Source of the DNA: Shinella zoogloeoides
Lineage (GTDB): Bacteria > Pseudomonadota > Alphaproteobacteria > Rhizobiales > Rhizobiaceae
DNA: 64,000 nucleotides
Direction: 5' to 3'
NCBI RefSeq assembly: GCF_030733845.1
Contig: NZ_CP132311.1
Location: 1,429,501-1,493,500 of the forward strand
Shown: piece after piece, positions 16,500 to 25,666 of the stretch
Layout of the letters: every line of letters begins with the position of its first letter
Position numbering within the stretch: the first letter of the stretch is position 1
Notes under the pieces: model-generated
What the model saw: only the letters and a program-made list of their open reading frames with translations
Database searches by the model: none
What the model was told of the DNA's origin: nothing
Program-made: the position numbers and the translations under genes

Positions 16500-17906
16500 T
16501 CAACCCGTCTGCGACAGGTCGCCCATGCGGTTCCAGGCGTCGAGGCCGGCGATCTTGTAGGCTTCGGCGAGTGTCGGGTAGTTGAAGGTGTTCTCGACGA
16601 AATATTCGACGGTCCCCTTCAGGTTCAGCACGGCCTGGCCGATATGCACGAGCTCGGTCGCGCCTTCGCCGACGATGTGCACGCCGAGCAGGCGACGTGT
16701 CTTCAGCGAGAAGATCATCTTCAGGAGCCCGGAATTAAGGCCCATGATGTGGCCGCGGGAGGTCTCGCGGAAGCGCGCCATGCCGCATTCATAGGGAATG
16801 CCGCGCTCCTTCACCTCTTCCTCGGTGAGGCCGCAGGTGGAGATTTCCGGCACGGCATAGATGCCGTAGGGGAAATACTTCGGCGGCTCCTTGGCGATGG
16901 CGCCGACCGCGACGCGGGCGGCGATGCGCCCCTGCTCCATCGACGTGGACGCAAGGCTCGGGAAGCCGACGACGTCGCCGGCGGCGTAGATATGCGGCAC
17001 TTCCGTCTGGAAGGTCTCGGGGTTCACGCTGAGGCGGCCGCGCGAATCGGCCGTCAGGCCCGCGGCGGCAAGGTTCAGGCTGTCCGTCGCCCCAACGCGG
17101 CCGGCGGCATAGAGCACCATGTCGCAGGTGACGTGGCGGCCGTTGTCCATCGTGATCTCACACTTGCCGTTGGCAAGTTTCTCGACCTTGTCCGCCTTCT
17201 GGCCGAGGATCAGCTTCATGTTGCGGTCGCGCAGGTCGTGGATGAACTCCTCGACGATCTCGCGGTCGATGAAGTCGAGGATGGTCGATTTCGGATCGAT
17301 GACCGTGACCTGCGTGTCGAGCGCCGAGAAGATCGTGGCATATTCGATGCCGATGACGCCCGCGCCGATGACCGCCATGGAGCGCGGCAGTTCCTTGATG
17401 TCGAGCAGTTCGTCGCTGTCGAGCACGCTGACGCCGTCGAAAGGGATGCTTTCCGGGCGATAGGGTTTCGTGCCGACGGCCAGCATGATGCTCTTGCCGT
17501 TGACATGGATGGTCTCGCCGTCGTCCTTGACGATTTCCATGGTCTCCGGCGTGAGGAATTTCGCCTTGCCGCGGATATGCTGCACGCGGTTGCGGGCAAA
17601 TTGGTGTTCCAGCACCTCGACCTCGTGGTCGAGCGTGATGAGCAGGCGACGGCGCAGGTCGTCGGCGCTGATCTCCTGCTTCACGCGGTAGGCGCGGCCG
17701 TAGAAGCCGCGCTCGCGCCAGCCGGAAAGGTTGAGCGCGGTCTCGCGCAGGGTCTTGGAGGGAATGGTGCCGGTATGCACCGAAACGCCGCCGACGCGCT
17801 TGCCCTGTTCCACGACGAGAACCTTGCGCCCGAGCTTGGCCGCCTGAATGGCGCCGCGCCGGCCTGCGGGGCCGCTGCCCACGACAACGAGATCGTATTC
17901 CTGCAT
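16500..17906 (-). CDS. sthA: Soluble NAD(P)+ transhydrogenase SthA
   Basis: Soluble flavoprotein that exchanges reducing equivalents between NADPH and NAD+, draining excess NADPH. The 468-residue chain has the FAD fold VVVGSGPAGRRGAI, the second nucleotide fold VIGAGVIGIEYA, and a dimerisation domain with EEVKERGIPYECGMARF. The position of the redox disulfide in lipoamide dehydrogenases is HTGTIPSKTLRE, without the cysteine pair, which separates SthA from LpdA (48548-49993) in the same window. The ATG at 17906 is well placed. Confidence 0.95.
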   Translation of the reverse strand: MQEYDLVVVGSGPAGRRGAIQAAKLGRKVLVVEQGKRVGGVSVHTGTIPSKTLRETALNLSGWRERGFYGRAYRVKQEISADDLRRRLLITLDHEVEVLEHQFARNRVQHIRGKAKFLTPETMEIVKDDGETIHVNGKSIMLAVGTKPYRPESIPFDGVSVLDSDELLDIKELPRSMAVIGAGVIGIEYATIFSALDTQVTVIDPKSTILDFIDREIVEEFIHDLRDRNMKLILGQKADKVEKLANGKCEITMDNGRHVTCDMVLYAAGRVGATDSLNLAAAGLTADSRGRLSVNPETFQTEVPHIYAAGDVVGFPSLASTSMEQGRIAARVAVGAIAKEPPKYFPYGIYAVPEISTCGLTEEEVKERGIPYECGMARFRETSRGHIMGLNSGLLKMIFSLKTRRLLGVHIVGEGATELVHIGQAVLNLKGTVEYFVENTFNYPTLAEAYKIAGLDAWNRMGDLSQTG

Positions 17907-18007
17907 GTGAGATTGCCTCAGTCTTCAGCGGGAAGAATCGCATTGCATTGCAGCAATTGTCTTTACCGCGCAAATTTCGTCAACCGAATGTGGCAGGGAA
18001 CCGTTTC

Positions 18008-18035
18008 AATCGGATGAAGGTCCGCTCATCCGATT
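18008..18035 (-). terminator. Inverted repeat after radC
   Basis: Ten-base arms 18008-18017 and 18026-18035 with an 8-base loop lie 9 bases beyond the stop of radC. There is no T-run, so it is only a candidate terminator or 3' stabilising hairpin. Confidence 0.4.
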
Positions 18036-18044
18036 CCGGGAATC

Positions 18045-18875
18045 CTACATAAGTCTCAGTCCTTTGAGACTGGCATGCCCGTCCTTGCCGATGATGATGT
18101 GGTCATGCACCGTAATACCAAGCGGACGGGCGGTTTCCACGATCGTCTTCGTCATATCGATGTCCGCGCGCGACGGCGTCGGATCACCGGAGGGATGGTT
18201 ATGCACCAGGATGATGGCGGTCGAGGATAGTTCCAGCGCACGGCGCACCACTTCGCGCGGATAGACGGGCGTGTGATCGACCGTGCCGCGACCCTGCACT
18301 TCGTCGGCAATCAGCGCGTTGCGCTTGTCGAGGAAGAGGATGCGGAACTGCTCGCGCGGCTCATGCGCCATGGCGGCGTGGCAATACTGGATGACCGAGG
18401 ACCAGGAGGCGAGCACGGTCTTGTTGCGGATCTCGCTTTTCAGCGTGCGCTGGGCGACGGCGGAGACGAGCTTCAGGTCGAGCGCCACCGCCTCGCCGAT
18501 GCCCTTGACCTCCTGCAGCAGCGCCGGCGTCGCGCCGAAGACGCCGGACAGCGTGCCGAAGCGGTCGAGCAGCGCCTTGGCCACCGGCTTGGTGTCGCGG
18601 CGCGGGATCAGGCGGAAAAGCAGCAGTTCGAGGATTTCGTAATCGGCAAGCGCCGTGTCGCCATGGTCACGGAAGCGGGTGCGCAGGCGCTCGCGATGGC
18701 CGTGATAATGCTTGTCGTCCGCCTCGGGGATGGCCTTTGCAGGTGTCGTGCGGGCCGGGCGCTCGAAGAAATGGCCGCGCTCGTCGACAGGGTCGAAAAG
18801 ATCGTCGGCGATCGCCGGGTCGTCCACCGGGCCGGCGGCGGGTGTCGTGTCCGGGCGTCCGCGCGATCCTGTCAT
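18045..18875 (-). CDS. radC: RadC-family JAB1/MPN metalloprotein
   Basis: A 276-residue RadC-type protein. The N-terminal part contains [15 protein letters not shown] and helix-hairpin-helix-like sequence; the C-terminal half carries the JAMM zinc motif [16 protein letters not shown] at about residue 220-235. RadC was once thought to be a DNA repair factor; its true role is unclear, and the motif suggests an isopeptidase or other metal-dependent hydrolase. The ATG at 18875 overlaps the stop of map by 4 bases (ATGA). The open frame continues to 19280, but only as an antisense-like reading of map. Confidence 0.93.
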   Translation of the reverse strand: MTGSRGRPDTTPAAGPVDDPAIADDLFDPVDERGHFFERPARTTPAKAIPEADDKHYHGHRERLRTRFRDHGDTALADYEILELLLFRLIPRRDTKPVAKALLDRFGTLSGVFGATPALLQEVKGIGEAVALDLKLVSAVAQRTLKSEIRNKTVLASWSSVIQYCHAAMAHEPREQFRILFLDKRNALIADEVQGRGTVDHTPVYPREVVRRALELSSTAIILVHNHPSGDPTPSRADIDMTKTIVETARPLGITVHDHIIIGKDGHASLKGLRLM

Positions 18876-19711
18876 GAGCGGCCTTGCGCGGGAAGGCCGG
18901 GGCGATCGAGGCCGCCGGGCGAAAGCGTGAAGATTTCGCAGCCGTCCGCCGTCACGCCGACGGTGTGCTCGTACTGGGCCGAAAGCGAGCGGTCGCGCGT
19001 CACCGCGGTCCAGCCGTCGGACAGCACCTTCACATGCGGGCGGCCGAGATTGATCATCGGCTCGATGGTGAAGATCATGCCTTCCTTCATCTCCGGGCCC
19101 TCGTTGGAACGCCCGTAATGCAGGATGTTGGGCGCATCGTGGAACAGCCGGCCGACGCCATGGCCGCAGAAATCCCGCACGACCGAGCAGCGCTCGGCTT
19201 CCGCATAGACCTGGATCGCCTCGCCGATCGCGCCCGTGCGTGCGCCGGGCCTTACCGCCGCGATGCCGCGCATCAGGCATTCGTGGGTGACTTCAAGAAG
19301 GCGCTCGGCGGCGCGCTTGATCTCGCCGACGGGGTACATGCGGCTCGAATCGCCGTGCCAGCCATCAAGGATATAGGTGACGTCGATATTGACGACATCG
19401 CCCTCGCGCAGCGGCTTGTCGTTGGGGATGCCGTGGCAGACGACGTGGTTGATCGAGGTGCAGCTCGACTTGGTGTAGCCGCGATAGTTCAGCGTTGCGG
19501 GCAGGGCGCCGTGGTCTATGCCGAACTCGAAGACGAAGCGGTCGATGACGTCGGTGGCGACGCCCGGCTTAACCAGCGGATAGAGTTCGTCGAGGCAGCG
19601 GGCCGTGAGCTGGCAGGCCTTGCGCATGCCGGCAAAGGCATCGGCGTCGTAAAGGCGGATCACGCCCGTGTTCTTCGGCGGCGCGGCGGTCGCGTCGATA
19701 TAGGTCACCAT
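18872..19711 (-). CDS. map: Type I methionine aminopeptidase
   Basis: Removes the initiator methionine from new proteins. The 279-residue protein shows the five metal ligands in order: [12 protein letters not shown] (two Asp), GHGVGR (His), FTIEPM (Glu) and QYEHTVGV (Glu). An N-terminal extension of about 25 residues precedes the catalytic core. It is flanked by sfsA (30 bases upstream) and radC (4-base overlap) in an apparent phaC–sfsA–map–radC operon. Confidence 0.97.
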   Translation of the reverse strand: MVTYIDATAAPPKNTGVIRLYDADAFAGMRKACQLTARCLDELYPLVKPGVATDVIDRFVFEFGIDHGALPATLNYRGYTKSSCTSINHVVCHGIPNDKPLREGDVVNIDVTYILDGWHGDSSRMYPVGEIKRAAERLLEVTHECLMRGIAAVRPGARTGAIGEAIQVYAEAERCSVVRDFCGHGVGRLFHDAPNILHYGRSNEGPEMKEGMIFTIEPMINLGRPHVKVLSDGWTAVTRDRSLSAQYEHTVGVTADGCEIFTLSPGGLDRPGLPAQGRS

Positions 19712-19741
19712 GGTCGAACTTTCGCTAGTCTTTCCGAACGT

Positions 19742-20461
19742 TCATAAAGCAGGCAAACCGGGTTCGTCCATGGCGATCGATGCCACAGGCTGGATTTGCT
19801 GGGATGTAACCGCGCATTTCACCGCATAGGCCTCCACGCCGCGCGACAGCGCCCGCCGAAAGCCGCTGGCATAGGCCGGGTCGAGGTCCGCGCAGATGCG
19901 GAAGCGCTCGCAGTCCTCGCGCTGGACGAGATAGAGCATGACGGCGCGAAAGCCGGCCTCGGCCATGGCGCCGAGTTCTTCCAGGTGCTTTGCGCCGCGC
20001 GCCGTCACCGTGTCGGGAAATTCGGCAAGGCCGGCCGCGCGGCGGAAATGCACGTTCTTCACCTCGACATAGGCCGGCGGCCGGCCGTCGCCGGACAGAA
20101 GGATGTCGATGCGCGAATTGCGCCCGTACTTGCGTTCGCGCTCCACCACCGGATAGCGGCCGAGATCGGCGACGAGGCCGGCAAGGATCGCTTCTTCGGC
20201 GAGACGGTTCGGCAGGCCGGTATTGATGCCGACGACGGTGTCGTCCGCTTCCACCAGTTCGAGGCGATGGCGGTGCTTGCGGGTCGGGCTGTCGCTCGTC
20301 GACATCCAGATGCGCGAGCCCGGTGCGGTGAGCCCGCGCATCGAGCCGGTATTGGGGCAGGAGCCGGTGATCGCCGATCCGTCGTCGAGGACGGCGTCGA
20401 ACAGGAAGCGCTTGTAGCGCTGAACGAGGGTGCCGGAAACGAGCGGCGGATCGAATATCAT
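19742..20461 (-). CDS. sfsA: DNA/RNA nuclease SfsA
   Basis: A 239-residue SfsA protein. Family segments include [18 protein letters not shown], the CPNTGSM motif, and the PD-(D/E)XK-like core [22 protein letters not shown], which supplies the Asp and Glu-x-Lys of the nuclease site. It was first described as a sugar fermentation stimulation protein; nuclease activity is the more recent reading for the family. Its ATG lies 6 bases after the stop of phaC. Confidence 0.95.
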   Translation of the reverse strand: MIFDPPLVSGTLVQRYKRFLFDAVLDDGSAITGSCPNTGSMRGLTAPGSRIWMSTSDSPTRKHRHRLELVEADDTVVGINTGLPNRLAEEAILAGLVADLGRYPVVERERKYGRNSRIDILLSGDGRPPAYVEVKNVHFRRAAGLAEFPDTVTARGAKHLEELGAMAEAGFRAVMLYLVQREDCERFRICADLDPAYASGFRRALSRGVEAYAVKCAVTSQQIQPVASIAMDEPGLPAL

Positions 20462-20467
20462 GCGGCG

Positions 20468-22324
20468 TCAGGCACGCACACGCACATAGGAGCCGGGCGC
20501 TTCCTCGATGGAGTTCATCGTGCCGCCGGTCTTGCGGGCCGGCACCATGCGGTCGTCCTCGGCCTTGATCCATTCATGCCAGTGCGGCCACCAGGAGCCG
20601 GGCGTTTCCGTCGTCTTCTTCACCCAGTCCTCGAATTCGCCCTTCACCGGGCCGCCCGTCCAGAACTGGTACTTCATCTTGTCCGGCGGGTTGACGACAC
20701 CGGCGATATGGCCGGACCCTGCCATCACGTAGGTCACCTTGCCGCCGAAGAACTTGCTTCCGACGAAGACCGATTTGGCCGGCGCGATATGATCTTCCTT
20801 GGTGGCGAGATTGTAGATCGGAATCTTGACGTCCTTCAGCGAAATCTTCTTGCCGGCCAGCACCATCTCGCCCTTGGTGAGAGTGTTGTTCAAGTAACAA
20901 TTCCTGAGATAAAACGAGTGGTTGGATGCTGGCATTCGTGTGGAATCTGAATTCCAATACAAAAGGTCGAAGGGCATTGGATCCTGGCCCTTCAGGTAGT
21001 TGTTGACGAAGTAGGGCCAGATCAGCTCGGAGGCGCGCAGCATGTTGAAGGCGGTCGCCATCTTGGAGCCGTCGAGATAGCCTGTCGCCTTCATGCCGCG
21101 TTCGATGAGGTCGATCTGCTCTTCGTCGGCGAAGACCTTGAGATCGCCCGCATGGGTGAAATCGACCTGCGTGGTGAAGAACGTCGCGGAGCGGATGCGC
21201 TTGTCGCCTTCCTGGCCGTGCAGCGCGAGCGTCGCGGCCAGCAGCGTGCCGCCGACGCAATAGCCGATGGCGTTGACCTCTTCCTCGCCGGTCGCCTGGC
21301 TGATCGTATCGAGCGCAAAGCCGATGCCCTCGCGCGCATAGGATTCCCAATCCTTGGCGGCGTGGCGCTCGTCCGGGTTGACCCACGAGATCACGAAGAC
21401 GGTGTGGCCCTGGTCGACAGCCCATTTGATGAAGGACTTCGCGGGGTTGAGATCGAGGATATAGAACTTGTTGATCCATGGCGGGCAGATGAGGAGAGGG
21501 CGCTTCAGCACCTTTTCCGTCGTCGCATCGTACTGGATGACCTGGCAGACGTCGCTCTGCGCCAGCACCTTGCCCGGCGTCAGCGCCATGTTCTCGCCGA
21601 TGGCGAACTTGCTGGTGTCGGTCTGGCGCATCTTCAGGTCGCCCTTGCCGGCGGCGATGTCCTCGGCGAGCATCTTCATGCCGCGCACGAGATTCGCGCC
21701 GTTGGAGGCGACCGTCTCGCGATAGAGCTGCGGGTTGGTGGTGATGAAGTTGGTCGGCGAAATGGCGCTGGCGATCTGCTTCACGTAGAAGCCGGCCTTG
21801 TGGCGCGTGTGCTCGTCGAGCCCTTCGGCGTCCGCCACCAGCTTTTCCGCCCAGTCGGAGGTCACGAAATAGGCCTGCCGCAGGAAATCGAAGAAGGGGT
21901 TGTTGACCCAGTCCTCGTCGGCAAAGCGCTTGTCCCTGGCGTGCGGGTCGGGCGCCGCCTCGACCTCCTGGCCGCCGAGGCGGTTCAGCGTGCGCGACCA
22001 GATATTGAAGTAGCTGCCGAGCAGCATGGTCTGCGCCTCGAGCGTCCGGCGCGGGTCGGTCAGCCAGTATTCGGAAACCTTGGAGAGCGTCTTGACCATG
22101 TCGACCATCGGTTCGGACACGGTATCGACCTTTTCGCCGCTCTCGCGGGGGGCGAGCCAGGCGGAGGCCGCCTTGCCGAGCTGCTCGACGGTGCGGGCGA
22201 AATTGACCGTCAGGGCCTCGGGATCCTTGACGATATAGGGCTCGACGGCGGCAGGATCGAAGGGCTGAAAACCGGGCTTGTTTCCGGCCGCATCGCGTTC
22301 TCTCGCTTTGCTGTCCTCGGCCAT
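20468..22324 (-). CDS. phaC: Class I poly(3-hydroxyalkanoate) synthase
   Basis: Polymerises 3-hydroxybutyryl-CoA into the storage polymer PHB on granules. At 618 residues it has class I length. The catalytic cysteine lies in GYCVGGT (Cys 356), a lipase-like box; the Asp of the triad is in TKEDHIAP and the His in GSGHIAGV. The N-terminal half holds the granule-binding PhaC_N domain. No phaE subunit is nearby, which also fits class I. It leads a minus-strand operon with sfsA and map and is divergent from the lipoprotein gene at 22450. Confidence 0.96.
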   Translation of the reverse strand: MAEDSKARERDAAGNKPGFQPFDPAAVEPYIVKDPEALTVNFARTVEQLGKAASAWLAPRESGEKVDTVSEPMVDMVKTLSKVSEYWLTDPRRTLEAQTMLLGSYFNIWSRTLNRLGGQEVEAAPDPHARDKRFADEDWVNNPFFDFLRQAYFVTSDWAEKLVADAEGLDEHTRHKAGFYVKQIASAISPTNFITTNPQLYRETVASNGANLVRGMKMLAEDIAAGKGDLKMRQTDTSKFAIGENMALTPGKVLAQSDVCQVIQYDATTEKVLKRPLLICPPWINKFYILDLNPAKSFIKWAVDQGHTVFVISWVNPDERHAAKDWESYAREGIGFALDTISQATGEEEVNAIGYCVGGTLLAATLALHGQEGDKRIRSATFFTTQVDFTHAGDLKVFADEEQIDLIERGMKATGYLDGSKMATAFNMLRASELIWPYFVNNYLKGQDPMPFDLLYWNSDSTRMPASNHSFYLRNCYLNNTLTKGEMVLAGKKISLKDVKIPIYNLATKEDHIAPAKSVFVGSKFFGGKVTYVMAGSGHIAGVVNPPDKMKYQFWTGGPVKGEFEDWVKKTTETPGSWWPHWHEWIKAEDDRMVPARKTGGTMNSIEEAPGSYVRVRA

Positions 22325-22449
22325 CGCTCCCTCCCGATTTTATTGTCGCTTTTGTATTTTTACATTCGGTCCGAAACAGATTACAAGGGCCCCGAAGCCT
22401 TTCGCCGCACGATCCGGACAAGATCGTTTCGTCAGGAGCATACAGCCAC

Positions 22450-22797
22450 ATGGCGTTCGAATTCAGGCGCATCAGCGCCGCCCTTCTCATGGCCGCCATG
22501 CCGGTGGTTCTCGCCTCCTGCGCGTCGTCCGCTTCTTCAGGGGCGCCTGCGACAGTCAATGCCGGTGCCAACCGGTCGGGAATCTATCCAGACATCACCG
22601 CGATCGTCAGCGCCGAGACGCAGCAGATGAGCGATCAGGAAGCGGCCGATACCGCCGCGCGCCTGTCGGCGCTGTCGCATCGCCGCAGTTCCGGCGCGAT
22701 TTCCGAAGCGGAATACCGCCGCCAGCTCGCCGAATTGCAGGCCTTGCGCGACAGCCACGGCAAGACGACGCTTTCTGAAATCGAAGGCGCGAAATAG
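22450..22797 (+). CDS. Small hypothetical lipoprotein
   Basis: A 115-residue protein with a signal peptide and lipobox VLASC (Cys about residue 24), so it is probably lipidated and anchored in the envelope. The mature part is hydrophilic and helix-prone: SDQEAADTAARLSALSHRR and EAEYRRQLAELQALRDSHG suggest a short coiled coil. No family is recognised with confidence; a SHOCT-like C-terminal segment (GAISEAEYRRQ) is possible. The ATG at 22450 follows AGGAGCATACAGCCAC. Confidence 0.78.
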   Translation: MAFEFRRISAALLMAAMPVVLASCASSASSGAPATVNAGANRSGIYPDITAIVSAETQQMSDQEAADTAARLSALSHRRSSGAISEAEYRRQLAELQALRDSHGKTTLSEIEGAK

Positions 22798-22972
22798 CGC
22801 TTGCCTTTCTTGCCGTTTGGCAGCAAAGCGGAGGACGGTCATTTGGCCGCCGGTGCGGGCGGAGCGCCTTCATTTTGAACGCTTTCGCCCTTACCCAGTT
22901 ACTTGAATCGCGCGGAGTTTTGCGTCGTCCGGCAGGGCCGCCGGAGGGGCTTCGCGCCCAACGGGGTTGAAG

Positions 22973-24193
22973 ATGGAAGAGTTTCACAAGGTCCGGCGTT
23001 TGCCGCCGTATGTTTTCGAACAGGTCAACCGTTTGAAAGCAAGCGCGCGAGCGGGCGGCGCCGACATCATCGACCTTGGCATGGGCAACCCCGACCTGCC
23101 GACCCCCAAGGCGATCGTCGACAAGCTCTGCGAGGTCGTTCAGGACCCGCGCACGCACCGCTATTCCTCCTCGAAGGGCATTCCGGGCCTGCGCCGCGCC
23201 CAGGCCGCCTATTACGCCCGCCGCTTCGGCGTGAAGCTGAACCCGGAGACGCAGGTCGTTGCGACCCTCGGCTCCAAGGAAGGCTTCGCCAACATGGCGC
23301 AGGCGATCACCGCGCCCGGCGACGTCATCCTCTGCCCGAACCCGACCTATCCGATCCATGCCTTCGGCTTTCTGATGGCCGGCGGCGTGATCCGGTCCCT
23401 GTCGGTCGAGCCGGACGAGAGCTTCTTCCCGCCGCTCGAGCGCGCCGTGCGCCACTCGATCCCCAAGCCGCTGGCGCTGATCATCAATTATCCGTCGAAC
23501 CCGACGGCACATGTCGCGAAGCTTGATTTCTACAAGGACGTCATCGCCTTCGCGAAGAAGCACGACATCATCGTGCTGTCCGACCTTGCCTATTCGGAAA
23601 TCTATTTCGACGACAACGCGCCGCCGCCGTCCGTGCTGGAAGTGCCCGGGGCCATCGACATCACCGTCGAATTCACCTCCATGTCGAAGACCTTCTCCAT
23701 GCCAGGCTGGCGCATGGGCTTCGCCGTCGGCAACGAGCGCCTGATCGCGGCGCTGACGCGCGTCAAATCCTACCTCGATTACGGCGCCTTCACGCCGATC
23801 CAGGTGGCCGCGACGCACGCGCTCAACGGCGACGGCTCTGATATTGCCGAAGTGCGCAACGTCTACAAGCGCCGCCGCGACGTGATGGTCGATACGTTCG
23901 GCAAGGCGGGCTTCGAAGTGCCGCCGCCGGCCGCCACCATGTTCGCCTGGGCGAAGATTCCGGAAAAGTTCCGCCACCTCGGCTCGCTGGAATTCTCCAA
24001 GCTTCTCGTCGAGAAGGCCGATGTGGCCGTCGCGCCCGGCATCGGCTTCGGCGAGATGGGCGACGACTATGTGCGCCTCGCACTGGTCGAGAACGAGCAC
24101 CGCATCCGCCAGGCGGCGCGCAACATCAAGAAGTTCCTTTCCACGGCGGACGAGACGATGCACAACGTCATCTCGCTAAACGCCCATCGCTGA
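22973..24193 (+). CDS. Class I/II aminotransferase, AlaC / LL-DAP aminotransferase type
   Basis: PLP-dependent aminotransferase of 406 residues. The PLP lysine lies in SMSKTFSMPGWRMGF, with the cofactor Asp/Tyr in VLSDLAYSEIYFD and NPD in DLGMGNPDLPTP. The N-terminus EEFHKVRRLPPYVFEQVN is typical of the AlaC/YfdZ and DapL-like group, often labelled LL-diaminopimelate aminotransferase in rhizobia. Glutamate–pyruvate (alanine) activity is at least as likely. It precedes hom, and a hairpin at 24200-24224 lies between them. A TTG six bases upstream is an alternative start. Confidence 0.9.
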   Translation: MEEFHKVRRLPPYVFEQVNRLKASARAGGADIIDLGMGNPDLPTPKAIVDKLCEVVQDPRTHRYSSSKGIPGLRRAQAAYYARRFGVKLNPETQVVATLGSKEGFANMAQAITAPGDVILCPNPTYPIHAFGFLMAGGVIRSLSVEPDESFFPPLERAVRHSIPKPLALIINYPSNPTAHVAKLDFYKDVIAFAKKHDIIVLSDLAYSEIYFDDNAPPPSVLEVPGAIDITVEFTSMSKTFSMPGWRMGFAVGNERLIAALTRVKSYLDYGAFTPIQVAATHALNGDGSDIAEVRNVYKRRRDVMVDTFGKAGFEVPPPAATMFAWAKIPEKFRHLGSLEFSKLLVEKADVAVAPGIGFGEMGDDYVRLALVENEHRIRQAARNIKKFLSTADETMHNVISLNAHR

Positions 24194-24199
24194 AAATCC

Positions 24200-24224
24200 G
24201 CCCTCCGCGCTTCAAGCGGAGGGC
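24200..24224 (+). terminator. Hairpin between aminotransferase and hom
   Basis: A 9-bp stem (24200-24208 with 24216-24224), 7-base loop, followed by CTTCTTCC. It is a weak terminator or read-through attenuator, since hom follows after only 27 bases. Confidence 0.5.
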
Positions 24225-24251
24225 CTTCTTCCAAACGTATAGGACATGACC

Positions 24252-25574
24252 ATGGCTGATGCCCTGAAGATCGGCATTGCGGGCTTGGGTACCGTTGGTG
24301 CCGCGCTCGCGAAGATTCTCGTCGAACGCAGGGACATGCTCACGACAACCTGCGGCCGGCCGATCGAGATCGCCGCCGTCACGGCGCGCAGCAAGGGCCG
24401 CGACCGCGGCGTGGACCTTTCTTCCGTAGAATGGTTCGACGATCCGGTCGCGCTCGCCCGCGACGCCGATATCGATGTCTTCGTGGAACTGATGGGCGGG
24501 GCGGGCGATCCTGCTTATGCAGCCGTCAAGGCGGCGCTCGGGCGCGGCGTCCATGTCGTCACCGCCAACAAAGCGCTGCTTGCCGCCCACGGCGTCGAGC
24601 TTGCCGGCATTGCGGAAAAGCACGGCTCGCTGCTCAACTACGAGGCGGCGGTCGCCGGCGGTATCCCGGTCATCAAGGCGCTGCGCGAGTCGCTGACGGG
24701 CAACACGATTTCCCGCGTCTACGGCATCATGAACGGCACCTGCAACTACATCCTGACCAAGATGGAGAAGGAAGGCCTCAGCTTCGAAGCCTGCCTGAAG
24801 GAAGCCCAGCGCCTCGGCTATGCCGAAGCCGACCCGGCCTTCGACATCGAGGGCAACGACACGGCGCACAAGCTGTCGATCCTGACGACGCTCGCCTTCG
24901 GCACGAAGATCGCGGCCGACGACATCTATCTCGAAGGCATCACCAACATCTCCATCGACGATATCCGCGCCGCCGCCGATCTCGGCTACCGCATCAAGCT
25001 GCTCGGCGTGGCGCAGAAGACCGATACCGGCGTCGAACAGCGCGTGCATCCGACCATGGTGCCGCTCGACAGCGTCATCGCGCAGGTCGATGGCGTGACG
25101 AATGCGGTCGCCATCGAATCCGACATTCTCGGCGAACTCCTGATGGTCGGCCCCGGCGCCGGCGGCAACGCCACGGCCTCGGCCGTGCTCGGCGATATCG
25201 CCGACATCGCCAAGAGCCGCCCCGGCGCGCAGACCGTTCCGGCCCTCGGCCGTCCAGCCGCGGCACTCGCGCCTTACAAGCGCGCGCAGATCCGCAAGCA
25301 TCACGGCGGCTACTTCATCCGCCTGTCGGTCGAGGATCGCACGGGCGTCTTCGCCAGCATTGCCAAGCACATGGCGGAAAACGGCATTTCGCTCGAATCG
25401 ATCGTGCAGCGCGCGCAGTCGACGACCGAATCGACCGATCCGAAGACGATCATCCTCGTCACCCATGCGACGATGGAGGATTCCGTCCGCAAGGCGGTCG
25501 CCTCCATCAAGGGCGAGGGCTATCTCGTCGGCGAGCCGCAGGTGATCCGCATCGAACGGCCGAAGACGGCTTGA
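24252..25574 (+). CDS. hom: Homoserine dehydrogenase
   Basis: Reduces aspartate semialdehyde to homoserine, the branch toward threonine and methionine. The 440-residue protein has the nucleotide fold KIGIAGLGTVGAAL, the catalytic stretch GTCNYILTKM and AEADPAFDIEGNDTAHKLSIL, and a C-terminal ACT domain (FIRLSVEDRTGVFASIAKHM, about 350-430) expected to sense threonine. AGGA lies 7 bases before ATG 24252, which favours it over the ATG at 24246. Confidence 0.96.
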   Translation: MADALKIGIAGLGTVGAALAKILVERRDMLTTTCGRPIEIAAVTARSKGRDRGVDLSSVEWFDDPVALARDADIDVFVELMGGAGDPAYAAVKAALGRGVHVVTANKALLAAHGVELAGIAEKHGSLLNYEAAVAGGIPVIKALRESLTGNTISRVYGIMNGTCNYILTKMEKEGLSFEACLKEAQRLGYAEADPAFDIEGNDTAHKLSILTTLAFGTKIAADDIYLEGITNISIDDIRAAADLGYRIKLLGVAQKTDTGVEQRVHPTMVPLDSVIAQVDGVTNAVAIESDILGELLMVGPGAGGNATASAVLGDIADIAKSRPGAQTVPALGRPAAALAPYKRAQIRKHHGGYFIRLSVEDRTGVFASIAKHMAENGISLESIVQRAQSTTESTDPKTIILVTHATMEDSVRKAVASIKGEGYLVGEPQVIRIERPKTA

Positions 25575-25666
25575 TCGCTGCCTCCCATCGCGAACAGCGC
25601 CGTGCCCGCCTCCGCCCTTGCGCCGGAGCGCGGGCACTGGTCTTTTAGGGCCCAGCAGGAGCGGCC

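Noticed and set aside
18045..19280. radC frame extending through map
   Set aside because: The extra N-terminal part is map read in another frame; ATG 18875 overlaps map's stop in the usual ATGA way.
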